From Cycas panzhihuaensis (Eukaryota; Cycadophyta), in NCBI GenBank assembly GCA_023213395.1, contig CM041465.1, positions 114,955,741-115,019,740 on the forward strand: DNA of 64,000 nt, given 5' to 3'. A program made the translations under genes and the position numbers. The notes beneath the pieces are model-generated. The model saw only the letters and a program-made list of their open reading frames with translations, was not told the DNA's origin and did no database searches. This document shows, piece by piece, positions 9,472-21,573 of this stretch (the first letter of the stretch is position 1; the number at the start of each line of letters is the position of its first letter).

Positions 9472-10810
9472 CTCTAATGACGCACTAAAGACCTTGAACT
9501 TCAAAGCACTCGTTGAGAAGTTTATTGAATTTGACTAAACCTTTGATACAAATTTCATGTTATCAGATCCCACTTCAGATGCAGCATTTGAAGTTGATGA
9601 AGAAGTTTGTTACATAAAAATTCAAGGTTCCTCCTACGGTAGAGGCAATCCTTGTGGTAGAGGCAGAGGCAGAGGCAAATCACAAGGACAACAGAAGCCC
9701 CAAAAGCCGTCTCAAAATCAAAATCAAAATGATTACTTTGGGCAAAGTTCAAGTAATCGAGATGCCTAACCAAATTTAATACTTTTCAAGGGACTGGAAA
9801 TCAAACTATAGTGTGCCAAAGGTGTAACAGAAAAGGACACCTTCTTAAGTTTTGTCGAACTTCAGTTCATAAGTTGCCACATCATCAACAAAGCCACAGA
9901 GCCCATAATGTTGATGACATTTGCAAAGATGTTTTTGGCGGATCACAATTTGTTCAAGCACACATAGAAAGAACTGGGTGTCCTCATCACACAATGCCGA
10001 TGACCAATCCACCAAGTATTTTGAGGTTCATTCTGGATATGCTACTTGTGAATTTAGTTCACCCATGCCTTTAGCATTGGGAGTTGCTAACAACGTCGCC
10101 TCAAATACTTCATCATGGATCATGGATACTGGTGCCACACAACATATGACATGCCACTTCCACCTTTATCAAGTACGTGGCGTTGTATATATGGTCGATA
10201 AATCATGTCAATCGGTCAAAGGAATTGGTTCCATATGCCTGAAACTCCCATGCCTACTGGATTTCACACTCATTAATGTCTCGTATATTCCCAATCTCAA
10301 AGAAAACCTGCTCTCTCTACCCACACTTGTCTCTCATGGATTCAACCCGAGTGTAACCGCCGATAATTAGACCCTTCATGTCATGCACCCCCCATCCAAT
10401 GATGTGGTCATGACTGGAAAGCTTGAAGGCAAGCTTTTTTGCCTACCTAGCTCTCCACCTTTTGGAACCAACTGTGCTAAAGCCTTTTGTGTTGATGAAG
10501 ATTTTGCATTCAATGCTACAATGACTCCACAAAGGCTATCCAAAGAAGCACTTTGGCATGCTTGCATGGGCCATGTCAAACTTGATCGATTGAGAGATCT
10601 TTGTCACACCTTGCTAGGTCTGCCCAAGTTCTCCTCCAAGCCCTTCAAATGTGAAGCTTGCGTCATCGCAAAATCCCAACAACAAGCATTCTCTCAAAGT
10701 CAGTGGAAGTCAAGCCAACCCTTACAATTGGTACACTCAGATATTTGCAGACCAATGCCCATTCTATCTCTGAAAGAAAAATGGTATTCCATCACTTTCA
10801 TTGATGACTT
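9472..10810 (+). pseudogene. Element C: gag C-terminus to integrase N-terminus, family-D-like
   Basis: Plus-strand copia relic. It starts inside gag ('LKTLNFKALVEKFIEFD', matching D at about 22,100), then a Gly/Arg-rich segment (about 9630-9690) and a CCHC knuckle 'CQRCNRKGHLLKFC' (9814-9855). It continues to the protease 'WIMDTGATQHMTC' (about 10,117-10,155), the zinc region 'LWHACMGHVKLDRL' and the integrase start 'LVHSDICRPMP', where the usual G is R. It stops at 10,810 because the family-A LTR of A3 begins there. Stops near 9540, 9769 and 10,369 break the frame. Neither LTR is present. Confidence 0.85.
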
Positions 10811-11363
10811 TGTGAAAAGAGGCTAGATGGTTTCAACAGTTCCAAGATCTAGAAACTAGGATCACTCTAGTTCTAGTTGCACAAATACAAACAAGTATAA
10901 TATTCTCAAGGTAAAGAGAAAGCAAAGAGACAAAACATAAATGAATGAGCAAGAGAAAATGATACCCAATATGTGGAGTTAGAATTGGTCCAACCTCCAA
11001 AGAATGAATAGTTTGATTAGCAAACTGACAGCATAACAATACAGCTCCAACTCTCTTATGAGACAATGAGAAGAGGTCTCATTATATAGAGTGGGGTGAG
11101 AGACTTAAGGCCTTGGATGTTTGACGAGTGTCAAACATCCAAGATACATGCCTTGCATGTTGGACATGTGTCCTTTTGGGCTCTCATGTGAGCAAAAATG
11201 CTTGAGGGTCCATTTGACCCTTTAGTGACAACGTTGTGTCACTAGAAAGAATGTGGGTGTGCACTTTATCACTTAAGTGATAAGTCACCCCTAAAGTAAA
11301 AAGTACACATATTACATGAAAATTAAAGTACAATATTTTAACATGTAAACATAAGGTTTAACA
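10811..11363 (-). repeat. 3' LTR of A3 (family A)
   Basis: Starts TGTGAAAAGAGG and ends GGTTTAACA like the LTR at 1944-2501, with a few substitutions and small deletions. It keeps the palindromic U3 motif (about 11,113-11,144) and the TATA-like site. It cuts element C in its integrase. The polypurine tract that should follow is poorly preserved. Confidence 0.9.
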
Positions 11364-11459
11364 CGCCTCATCGCTTACAATGTTAAGCCTGACACCAAGA
11401 CCATCTCGAATTTTACAAACTTTTTTTACCAAGAGGCTTGGTAAAGATATCCTTGCCCG

Positions 11460-12910
11460 CTCTTCCGTAGGTCTCAGATCGAAGTTGATCTCACCATTCT
11501 GCACATGCTCTCTGCTGAAGTGATGGTGAACCTTGATGTGTTTTGTCCGTATGAAAGATCGGATTCTTAGCTAACTTGAGCACACTTTGATTGTCGCAAT
11601 GTATCCCGTGGGTGACCCCGCTCAAGTCAAGTTCCCAAGAATTCGTCAGCCAAATAGCCTCAAGTCGCTACCGACCGCACTTTATACTCGCCTTGGAGGA
11701 CAAGGTAACATTGGGTTGCTTCTTGCAACTCCACAAAACAATCACGAACCAAGGGAAAACAAGATCCCGAGGTTGATCTTCTGCTATCTTGGCAACCTGC
11801 CCAATCAGAATCTGAGAACCCTTCCAGAGTGAAGTTCTCATTATGTGCATATTCAAGGCCATGCTGCAATGTGCCTTCGATGTACTTAAGTATGCGTTTG
11901 GCTGCATTCTAGTGTATCTGATTGGGTTGAGACATGTAACGTGAGCAAATCTCAACAGCAAATGAAATATCCGGTCGAATGTTGGTGAGATAAATGAGAC
12001 TTCCAATCAACTACCGGTAAAGTGTGGGATCTACTGGTGCAACTTTCTCATTGAGAGTAAGCTTAGATCCATTCTCCATAGGTGTAGGCGTTGGTTTGCA
12101 GTCGTGCATCCTGAACCACTGCAAAATGTCCCAAGAATATTTCGCTTGGGAGATGAAGATATAGCCTGGCTGTTGCCATATCTTAAAGCCTAAAAAGTAA
12201 TGGAGAAGTCCAAGATCTGTCATCTCGAAACTTCTCTTCAAGTCATCTTGGAGAATGTGAATCATCTTAGTGTCATTGCCAGTGATCATTAAGTCATCTA
12301 CATACAAGGCAACAAAAATTACATGGTTCTTTTCATTTTTTATATACAGATTAGGATCTGAAGTAGATCGATAAAACCCATGTCTCAAGAAGTAGTCATC
12401 GATCTTCGAGTACCATGCCCTTCGAGCTTGCTTCAAGCCATATAATGCCTTTTTTAGGCGATATACAAAATGCTCCTTGCCTTGTACTTTGTATCCAGAA
12501 GGTTGCTCCAAATATACCTCCTCCTGAAGATTGCCATTAAGAAAGGCGCTCTTCACGTCCATCTGATAAACAGGCCATTTGCATTGAGCAGCTAAGGCCA
12601 AAATGAGTCTGGTGGTGTTCATATTCGCCACTGGTGCAAAAGTTTCCTCATAGTCTATGCCTTCTTTTTGTTTAAATCCTTTTGCCACAAGGCAGGCCTT
12701 CTGCCTTTTAAGTGAACCATCAGAGTGGAATTTGGTCTTATAGACCCATTTGCAACTGATTGCCTGTTTGTGCTTAGGCAATTCAACCAAATTCCAAGTT
12801 CCATTCTTTTCAATAGAATGGATTTCTTCATCCATAGCAGCCTTCCAATTTTCATTTTTAGAAGCCTCCTCAAAAGTGGAAGGCTCATCAACACAAAGCA
12901 CTTTAGCCAT
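11460..12910 (-). pseudogene. Reverse transcriptase and RNase H of A3
   Basis: The best frame (12,011-12,910) is a 299-codon copia reverse transcriptase with '[19 protein letters not shown]', '[20 protein letters not shown]' and the catalytic 'YVDD' ('LYVDDLMITGND'). RNase H follows at about 11,460-12,006 but is badly broken: 'GFSDSDWAGCQDSRRSTSG' is present, while small deletions disrupt the remainder. The next upstream frame (12,974-13,975) is separated by a stop near 12,975. Confidence 0.88.
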
Positions 12911-12973
12911 AAGTGCATAATTGGTTTGCTGCCGATATTTAGATGGACGTTTTCCTTCAATGATGTGACCGTC

Positions 12974-14163
12974 CTAAACTGTTTGTGTGTACCATTTGGG
13001 TAACTTTTGAATCGAAGTTACTTGAACCTCAAGATCTTCTGGTCTGAGTGGTTGGTCAACAGAAGATGTGCTTGGATCAAGTGGAGCAAATTCAGTTGAA
13101 GTAGACGATCCAGCAGGTGCAGATGATGTACATGGTGTAGAAGATTGAGAGGGAACGAAGGCCTCAACAATCTTCTTGCCTTTGTCAATTGGAGGTTGCA
13201 TGGACGCTGTTTGCAACTCCTTGTGATCTTCTTCAACAAAGATGACATCTCTTGAGAGATGCATTTTCTTCCCTATAGGATCATACAACTTGTAGGCTTT
13301 GATGTGAATGGCATATCTTACAAAGATGCATTTCAGAGTATGCTTGTCTAATTTCTTCCTTTGCTGATCGGGAATGTGCATATAAGCAGTGCACCCAAAA
13401 ATCCTCAAATGGTTGGCAGTAGGCTTTTTGCCAGACCATGCCTTCTTGGGTGTCATGTTGGTGACTGCTGTAGTAGGACTCCGATTGGCCACATAAGCAG
13501 CTGTGTGAAATGCTTCTGCCCAGTAAGCTCGAGTGAGTCCTTGTGCATGCATCATAGCTTTGGCTTTATTGGCCAAAGTTCTGTTCATTCGTTCGGAGAC
13601 TCTATTTTGTTGAGGAGTGTGAGGTATAGTCAGTTGTCTCCGAATGCCGTTATCCTTGCAGTATTGGGTGAATTCATTTGATGTAAATTCACCTCCATTG
13701 TCTATCCTTAACGTTTTGATTGAATGGCCAGACTCATTTTCCACTTCAAGCTTGAATTCTTTGAACTTGGAAAATGCTTCAGATTTGTGTTTGATGAAAT
13801 AGACCCAGACTTTGTGAGAAAAGTCATCAATGAAGGAGATGTAATATAAAGCTCCTCCAAAAGATGATGTGGACATAGGTCCATACAAATCCGAATGTAC
13901 CAACTGCAGAGAATGTGATGCACGCCACGCTTTTCCTTTAGGGAAGGCAAGCGATGCTGAGTTTCCATAATGCATGCTTCACAAAGACATTTTGTTCCAT
14001 AGATCTTTGGAAGCCCATGTACCATGTTCTTGTTGATCATCTGCCTCAGATTGTCTAAGCTCAAATGGCCTAGACGTTGATGCCAAAGTTGCATCTTGGA
14101 CAAGTAAGGACTGACAATGGAACCAGAGTAAGCAGAATCAAGTGTTACATTATTTGCATCCAA
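12974..14163 (-). pseudogene. Integrase of A3
   Basis: Two overlapping frames. 13,708-14,163 holds the zinc region ('LWHQRLGHLSLDNLRQMI', 'CEACIM'). 12,974-13,975 holds the DDE core ('LVHSDLYGPMS', 'RIDNGGEFTSNEF'), the 'TPQQNRVSERMNRTL' segment and the Ser-rich linker. A frameshift near 13,950 separates them, and an isolated change gives Y for the usual C in 'DLCGPM'. It is homologous to 4200-5389 and 31,400-32,600. Confidence 0.88.
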
Positions 14164-14226
14164 CTTGTAGAGGCCTTGATCCTCATAGCCAACAGCTACT
14201 ACTTGGTCTTCTTTGTCACTGATTAT

Positions 14227-14700
14227 TCATTTCCCGTTTCTGAATAATACACTCATCTGTTGCTTGTCCAACTTGCTAACATATAGTAAGTTTTTGTCCA
14301 TTGAAGGTATTAAATAGGCATTGCCATTGGAAAATGAGGAGGAAGGATTTGATGAAGAAGAAAATGGAGTTATTGTGCCTACTCCAGAAATTTTGACAGA
14401 TTGATTATTCCCAAAGGTCACTGATTGACCTTTGCCTTCCTTGATGTTGGTGAGGAGCTTTTCACTTCCAGTCATGTGTTGTGAAGCTCCAGAATCAATA
14501 ATCCAAGTTTCATCAACCTTGGATGTCTGATATGCACAAAACAGTTTGGCTTCATCTGCAAACTGATTAAAGTGGCGTTGATTGCCATCTCTGAAACCCC
14601 CCCTTCCTCTTTGACCTCCTCGATAGGCACCTCGATTTGGTCGAGGGGTTCTTCTTGTTGTTGTTCTCTTTGAAATCTTTGCCGGCATCACGACGTGGCT
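14227..14700 (-). pseudogene. Protease and gag-linker of A3, cut at the inversion point
   Basis: A minus-strand frame with the Gly/Arg-rich gag end ('GAYRGGQRGRGGFRDGNQRH'), then 'DETWIIDSGASQHMTGSEKL' (the aspartic protease) and 'MDKNLLYVSKLDKQQ'. The homology to A1 and A2 stops at 14,700, where sequence in the opposite orientation begins. The first residues of the open frame come from the inverted A4 side and are not part of the element protein. Confidence 0.85.
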
Positions 14701-15835
14701 ATGAGGATCAAGGCCTCTACAAGTTGGATGCAAATAATATAACACTTGATTCTACTTACTGAGGTTCCATTGTCACTCCTTACTTGTCCAAGATGCAACT
14801 TTGGCATCAACGTCTACGCCATTTGAGCTTAGACAATTTGAGGCAGATGATCAACAAGAACATGGTACATGGGCTTTCAAAGATTTATGAAACAAAATGT
14901 CTTTGTGAAGCGTGCATTATGGGAACTCAACATCGCTTGCCTTTCCCTAAAGGCAAAGCGTGGCATGCATCACATCCTATGCAGCTAGTACATTCGGATT
15001 TGTGTGGACCTATGTCCACATCATCTTTTAGAGGAGCTTTGTATTACATCTCCTTCATTGATGACTTTTCTCACAAAGTTTGGGTCTATTTTATCAAACA
15101 CAAATCTGAAGCATTTTCCAAGTTCAAAGAATTCAAGCTTGAAATGGAAAATGAGTCTGGCCATTCAATCAAAACATTTAGGACAGATAATGGAGGTGAA
15201 TTTACATCAAATGAATTCACCCAATACTGTAAGGATAACAGCATTCGGAGACAACTGACGATACCTCACACTCCTCAACAAAATGGAGTCTCCGAACGGA
15301 TGAACAGAACTTTGGCCAATAAAGCCAAAGCTATGATGCATGCACAAGGACTCACTCGAGTTCATCAAGGTAAGCATTTCACACAATGCCTATGTGGCCA
15401 ATCGCATCCTACTACAATGCCACCAACATGACACCCGAGGAGGCATGGTCTGGCAAAAAGCCTACTGTCAGCCATTTGAGGACTTTTGGGTGCATTGCTT
15501 ATATGCACATTTTCGATCAGCAAAGAAAGAAATTAGACAAGCATAGTCTAAAATGCATCTTTGTAGGTTATGCCATTCACAGCAAAGCCTACAAGTTGTA
15601 TGATCCTATAGGGAAGAAAATGCATCTTTCAAGAGATGTCATCTTTGTTGAAGAAGATCACAAGGAGGTGCAAACAACATCCATGCAACCTCCCGTTGAC
15701 AAAGGCAAGAAGATTGTTGAGGCCTTCCTTCCCTCTCAATCCTCTACACCATGTTCATCATCCGCACTGTGTGGACCGTCTACTTCAACCGAATTTGCTC
15801 CACTTGATCCAAGCTCGACACATTGACTAACCACT
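14701..15835 (+). pseudogene. Integrase of A4
   Basis: Plus-strand GAG-pre-integrase and integrase. 'YEDQGLYKLDANNI' begins at the junction, followed by 'LWHQRLRHLSLDNLRQMI' (G changed to R), 'LVHSDLCGPMS', 'RTDNGGEFTSNEF' and 'TPQQNGVSERMNRTL'. A deletion and frameshift at about 15,360-15,385 remove the 'AYWAEAFH' segment. The frame resumes at 15,386 through 'MHLSRDVIF' to a stop near 15,825. Confidence 0.88.
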
Positions 15836-16907
15836 TACACCAGAAGATGTTGAGGTTCAAGTAACTTCAATTCAAAAGTTACCTAAATGGTACACACAAA
15901 CAGTTCAGGATGGTCACATCATTGAAGGAAAACGTTCATCTAAATATCGGCAACAAACCAATTATGCACTTATGGCTGAAGTGCTTTGTGTTGATGAGCC
16001 TTCCACTTTTGAGGAGGCTTCTAAAAATGAAAATTGGAAGGCTGCCATGAATGGAGAACTCCATTCTATTGAAAAGAATGGTACTTGGAATTTGGTTGAA
16101 TTGCCTAAACACAAACAGGCAATCAATTGCAAATAGGTCTACAAGATCAAATTCCATTCTGATGGTTCACTTAAAAGGCAGAAAACATGCCTTGTCGCAA
16201 AAGGATTTAAACAAAAAGAAGGCATAGATTATGAAGAAACTTTTGCACCAGTGGCGAACATGAATACCATCAGACTTCTCTTGGCCTTAGCTGCTCAATG
16301 CAAATGGCCTGTTTACTAGATGGACGTGAAGAGCGCCTTTCTTAATGGCGATCTTCAGGAGGAGGTATATTTGGAGCAACCTCCTGGTTACAAAGTACAA
16401 GGCAAGGAGCATCTTGTATATCGCCTAAAAAAGGCGTTATATGGCTTGAAACAAGCTCCAAGGGCATGGTACTCGAAGATCGATGACTACTTCTTGAGAC
16501 ATGGGTTTCATCGATCTACTTCAGATCCTAATCTGTATATAAAAAATGAAAAGAACCATGTAATATTTGTTGCCTTATATGTAGATGACTTAGTGATCAC
16601 TGGTAATGACACTAAGATGATTCACATTCTTCAAGATGATTTGAAGAGAAGCTTCGAGATGACAGATCTTGGACTTCTCCATTATTTTTTAGGCTTTGAG
16701 ATATGGCAACAGCCAGGGTATATCTTCATCTCCCAAGCGAAATATTCTTGGGACATTTTGCAGCGGTTCAGGATGCACGACTGCAAATCAACGCCTACAC
16801 CTATGGAGAATGGATCCAAGCTTACTCTCAATGAGGAAGCTGCACCAGCAGATCCCACACTTTATCGGCAGTTGATTGGGAGTCTCATTTATCTCACCAA
16901 CACTTGA
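15836..16907 (+). pseudogene. Reverse transcriptase of A4
   Basis: Copia reverse transcriptase in one frame with in-frame stops, at about 16,134 (W codon to TAG) and 16,318 (Q to TAG). The longest open part (16,320-16,907) has '[18 protein letters not shown]', '[20 protein letters not shown]' and '[12 protein letters not shown]' with the intact YVDD. It ends at a stop in 'YLTNT' (R codon CGA to TGA). These are point-mutation stops, typical of an old copy. Confidence 0.88.
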
Positions 16908-17378
16908 CCGGATATTTCATTTGCTGTTGGGATTTGCTCACGTTACATGTCTCAACCCAATCAGATACACTGGAATGCGATAAACGCATACTTAAGTACA
17001 TCAAAGGCACATTGCAAAGATGGCCTTGAGTATGCACATAATGAGAACTTCACTCGAAGGGTTCTCGATTCGATTAGGCGTGTTGCTAAGATAGCGTAAG
17101 ATCAACCCGGGATCGCTTTTCCCTTGGTTCAGTTGTTGTTTTGTGGAGTTGCAAGAAGCAACCCAATGTTACCTTGTCCTCCACCGAAGCAGAGTACAAA
17201 GCTGCAATCGGTGCGAGTGAGGCTATCTGGCTACGACGGATTCTTGGGGAACTTGGACTTGAGTAAGGTCACCCCACCAGGATACATTGCGATAATCAAA
17301 GTGTGCTCAAGTTAGTTAAGAATCCAGTCTTTCATGCACGGACAAAACACATCGAGGTTCACCATCACTTCATCAGAG
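16908..17378 (+). pseudogene. RNase H of A4, left part
   Basis: Degenerate plus-strand RNase H. Traces are seen of the segment before 'GFSDSDWAG' and of 'STEAEYKAAIGASEAIWLR', 'DNQSVLKL' and 'RTKHIEVHHHFIR'. The last codons run directly into the LTR of D at 17,379. The missing end resumes at 25,193 beyond D. Confidence 0.8.
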
Positions 17379-17745
17379 TGTTGAGGGAATGGATCTAGGG
17401 ATCTAGTGCACTAACACTACACAATGGCAAATAGTGGAGACAAGCACAATGTACTCAACAAGAGAATGCTAATAGCTTGAACTCAAAGAGGAGAAGTGTA
17501 GAATATGATCACTCTCCATGTAGTTTCAGCTTATATATTGAGGATGCTCATTAGGGTTTGGAATTTGCGTTTTCCCTCCCAATGACATTCAAATGAGATT
17601 ACATGAAATTACAATGAAATGAACTTTATGTCATTTCACTTAAGTGACTTAGGCATAGTCACCTTATCCTAAAGTTATAAACATAAAAGTGACTTTATCT
17701 AATTCTAACTTCATGAAATGACCATGTGACATTAACATCGTCACA
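17379..17745 (-). repeat. 3' LTR of D (367 bp)
   Basis: Starts TGTTGAGGGAATGG and ends ACATCGTCACA. It differs from the right LTR at about six positions by eye, plus a roughly 10-bp stretch that the right copy lacks (left 'gagattacatgaaattac', right 'gaaattac'). Confidence 0.9.
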
Positions 17746-17758
17746 ATCCCCCCCTTAA
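17746..17758 (-). promoter_or_regulatory. Polypurine tract of D
   Basis: The minus strand reads ATTAAGGGGGGGAT next to the 3' LTR. This shows that D is on the minus strand. Confidence 0.7.
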
Positions 17759-18195
17759 TGGCAGAAGGTCATTTTCCTTTATCCTATTCTAATCTATGAG
17801 GTCTTCATTATAGCCTCATTATTACATTGAGAAAAAATTCTACAACCTACAAGACACTTTTGTGGGAAAACCCTCGGGGGAATAAAAACCCACGGACTTG
17901 ACTTCCTATTCTATGAAGTGGCTCAGACGGCTCTTTGAGTGTAGCCAGATAGCCAAGTAATACAAGTTGGTTGTCTGACTTCAATCACGAGTCTCCATAT
18001 ACCGTTTCGTCATCCCCCATGCCCTTTCAGGTTTTCATAGGTTCTGATTTTTGAAACAAGTACAACCCAACTCCTTTCACGCCCATGAGGGGTTTTCACG
18101 AATGGGAGAGAGCAGAGACTTACTCTAATCCTTCCGTGCCCACAAGGGGTTTTCACGAATGGGATAGAGTATGCTGGTCCTGTGTACCATCTCCT
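17759..18195 (-). other. 3' untranslated region of D
   Basis: A non-coding stretch between polypurine tract and RNase H. It contains a diverged repeat of the phrase 'ggggttttcacgaatggga' near 18,089 and 18,146. No gene is seen. Confidence 0.5.
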
Positions 18196-19610
18196 TCAAT
18201 CAGTTGGAGATGGAGGCCCTAAGGCCGAGCTGCTGTCGAAACTGTTCAAACTTCACCCTTTGCAGCGGTTTGGTGAAGATATCAGCCACTTGATCTGCTG
18301 TGGGCCAGTGTTCCAATTGTATTGTGCCGTCATGGACCAGTTCCCGGATCCTGTGGACTTTTGTACTAATGTGCTTTGTACGATCATGAAAAACAAGATT
18401 CTTGGCCATGTGGATTCTTGTTGATTGTCCACATGTAAGCTCGTTGGGCTGTCTGGGTGATATCCAAAGTATGTAATAATTTGAAGCCATATCACCTCCT
18501 TGCTAGTCTCGAGCGACTATGTATTCGGCCAGAAGAGAATCTGCGGTGATTTTACGCCTAGACCGCCATGAAATTGGAGCTGTTCCAAGAAATGTGATGT
18601 ACCCAGACGTTGATCTTCCTGTAATTTTGTCACCGGCAAAACCGAGTCTGTATGTAGAAGTCTGAAATCATTGTTGTGCTCATACAACAAACCAAGTTTG
18701 CTGGTCGTCTTTAGGTACTTCAACACTCGTATTGCTGCTTGCCAATGGTTCTGCTTTGGAGTTGTCATGTGACGGGCAAGAATGGCAACGGCATGGGCAA
18801 TATCTGGCCTTGTGTTGGTAACATAAATGAGGCTACCTACAAGTTGCCGATAGAGTGTTGTCTGCCTCTCGAGTGTCTTCATCGGAAAGTTTGGCATTAG
18901 GCTCCATTGGAGTATACACTGTTCTGGCATCTTCTAATCCGAACTTGATTAGAAGATCGTTGATATATTTTCCTTGGGAGAGATTTTTCCATTACATTGA
19001 GTTACCTCAATTCCCAAGTAATATCTCATTAGTTCGAGGTCAGACAGTTCGAAGGATTTTGACAAGTCCATCTTTAATTTGCTGATATCCTGCTCACTAT
19101 TTCCAGTTATCAGCATGTCGTCCACAAAGATCGTGAGATATGTGACTTTGCCATTTTCTCTCTTAATAAACAAAGTTGCATCAACGTCTTGATAGTCACA
19201 TACCTCATATCCAAGTTGCCTCATTTTGTTGGACAACTAGGTGAACCAAGCGCGAGGGGCTTGTTTTAGGCCATATAATGACTTTTTCAGTCTACACACT
19301 TTCTCGCCTCCCCGTCTGCTATCTCAAAGCCTTCAGGCTGTGTCATGTAGATTTCTTCTTCCAAATCTCCATTGAGAAAAGTAGTTTTCACATCGAGTTG
19401 GTGGATTTTCCAACCCTGTTGAGCAGCCAAGGCCACAAGTGCTCTGAATTGTGGGCCATTTGGTAGTTGGTGCGAAGACTTCTGTGTAGTCGATGCCTTC
19501 CCTTTGGGTGAATCCTTTTGCGACCAACCTCGCCTTGTGTTTTTCAAGGGTCTTGGTCGATCTGTATTTATTTTTGAACACCCATTTGTTTCGACTACCT
19601 TCCTTCCCAA
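18196..19610 (-). pseudogene. Reverse transcriptase and RNase H of D
   Basis: Minus-strand pieces in different frames. 19,287-19,610 has 'QLDVKTTFLNGDLEEEIYM' with upstream traces of 'KARLVAKGFTQREGIDY'. 18,949-19,236 has 'TIFVDDMLITGNS', where the copia YVDD is FVDD. 18,517-18,930 has 'YRQLVGSLIYVTNTRPDI'. 18,200-18,490 is the RNase H end with 'VADIFTKPLQ'. The central RNase H D-S-D-W segment is destroyed. At least four frameshifts make it non-functional. Confidence 0.85.
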
Positions 19611-19617
19611 AGGCGGA

Positions 19618-20370
19618 TCAACGAGCTCCCATGTACCGCTTCTTGATCAAGGATTGGTATTCCTCATTCATGGCATTTCTCCAAACCGTGTGTTTCATGA
19701 CTTCTTGGTATGATAGAGGCTCGTCATTTGAAGCAAGGTGCGATTCTTTTGGTTCAAGCTCTATGGGAAGTGATGTTTGCTCCCTTGCTCTGTAGGCACT
19801 ACTGAGTGCCGCTTTGCCTACCTCATCGGATCTCAAGTCTTTGTGCAACTGGTAGGCTTCTCGAAAACGTTTGGTTGGGAATGAGGTTTTCATTTCCCCA
19901 ACATCCTGGTCTTCTTTTTGATCCTGAAAGGGACCAGGGGAGATGTTGGGCCGGGAGGTTGATGACATTGCTAGAGAAGACGGCCCTACAACTGAAGGTG
20001 GTGAAGGTGGTTCTTCTGCAACTCCTTTTCCTTTTGATGCTCGACGTGGTGGTTCTGGCTATTCTCCCAAGATGGCGGGTTGGCGCACATTGGCACAGGA
20101 TCCGAGTCAAGGATAGTGTCCTCGGGGCTCTATTGTCGATTCCAAAATTTTGAGTATTTCTTGATGTCTCCCCCAAATGTTGGAATCAGACATCATATTC
20201 CTGGACATCGTTGTATCTATGAGATGGTGCTTTAGAATCAAGTTGAAGTAGTTGATCCTCTGTCTCCGCAAACACCACATCTCTAGTGATAATGATCTTC
20301 TTTAATGTTGGAATGAAGACCTTGTACCCTTTCTTGTTCATGGGGTACCCAACAAAGATGCCCTTTAAAG
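19618..20370 (-). pseudogene. Linker between integrase and reverse transcriptase of D
   Basis: A low-conservation Ser/Pro/Arg-rich stretch expected between the two domains. It has 'ESHLASNDEPLSYQEVMKH' (about 19,680-19,770), which resembles the start of the copia reverse transcriptase region, and 'NEEYQSLIKK' at its end. Frame changes occur near 19,820 and 20,180. Confidence 0.6.
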
Positions 20371-20371
20371 T

Positions 20372-21573
20372 TCACGGTTGGAGCTTATTTCTATGCTCAT
20401 CAAGAAGGTGAGCATAACAAGTAGAGCCAAAAATTTTGAAGTGATGGACGGTAGGGGTCCGGCCCACCCATCGCTCATTTGGAGATGGGCCGAGCTTTGA
20501 TGGACTTATGTTGTTCATGCAAGAGATCGCAGATAAATAGCTTCGCCCAAAGATATGCAGCACATTCTCGAAGACAAGCATAGCCCGTGCCATATTCATT
20601 ATGGTTCTATTAGCCCTTTCTGCAACTCCATTCTATTGAGGGGTACCTACAATAGTTGTTTGATGTTTGATCCCTACGACACAAGAAGTCTTGAATTCAT
20701 TTGAAGTGTATTCGCCACCATTGTCATCCCCGAGACACTTCGATTGATATCCATTCCTTCTCCGTGAGAACCTTGAATGCCTTGAATCGTGAATGCTTCA
20801 TCTTTTGATTTGAGAAAGGTCACCCATACCTTTCGAGTGAAGTCATCAATAAATGTAATATAGTACCTCTTCCCTATGAGAGAAGGGATAGGCATAGGCC
20901 CACAGATGTCCGAGTGTACTAATTCAAGAGGTTGACTGGCTTTCCATTGACTCTGGGGAAATGGTTGTCTGTGGGATTTGGCAATAATGCAAGCTTCACA
21001 TTTGAATGGCTTAGAGGAAAATCTGGGCAAACCTAGAGTAGAATGAGAGATTTCCTTAAGCCGATCAAGTTTGACGTGCCCCATGCGAGCATGCCAAAGA
21101 GCTTCTAGGGACAGCTTGGAATGAGTCAATGTGACATTATATGCAAGTTCTTCCACGACACAGATGGGGGCAACAACTTGGTATGTGGAAGAAGACAATG
21201 TGGTTCCAGTCAGTCTAAATAGCTTACCTTCAAGTTTCCCAGTCATTACCACAGAACATGAAGGCGGGTGAATAACACTAAGAACTTGATCATTAGCTGT
21301 GACACTCAGGTCAAATCCACGGGAGACAAGTGTGGATAACGACAGAAGGTTTTGTTTGAGATGGGGAATATACAAAACATCTTTTAAAGTAAAATTGGGC
21401 GGGGCACAGGAGCTTGGGCATATAGAGCCCATGCCTTGAACAGGTTGTGTCGACTTATTGGCCATGTGTACTACTTGGTGACCTCGAATCAAAATCTTGA
21501 AAGAAGTCCGGTGACAAGTCATGTCTTTGGGTAGCTTCGTGTCCATAACCCATCGATGATGATGTTGATGCAA
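20372..21573 (-). pseudogene. Protease and integrase of D
   Basis: The main frame (20,674-21,573, 299 codons) starts near the protease. The expected 'MDTGAT' is altered to 'MDTKLPKDMTCH', which removes the active-site D-T/S-G. It continues through 'LWHARMGHVKLDRLKEI', 'CEACIIAKSHRQ', 'LVHSDICGPMP' and 'FIDDFTRKVWV'. The second D lies past a frameshift at about 20,750. 20,372-20,599 is the integrase C-terminal piece ('MNMARAMLVFENVLHIFGRS'). The protease loss would disable the element. Confidence 0.85.
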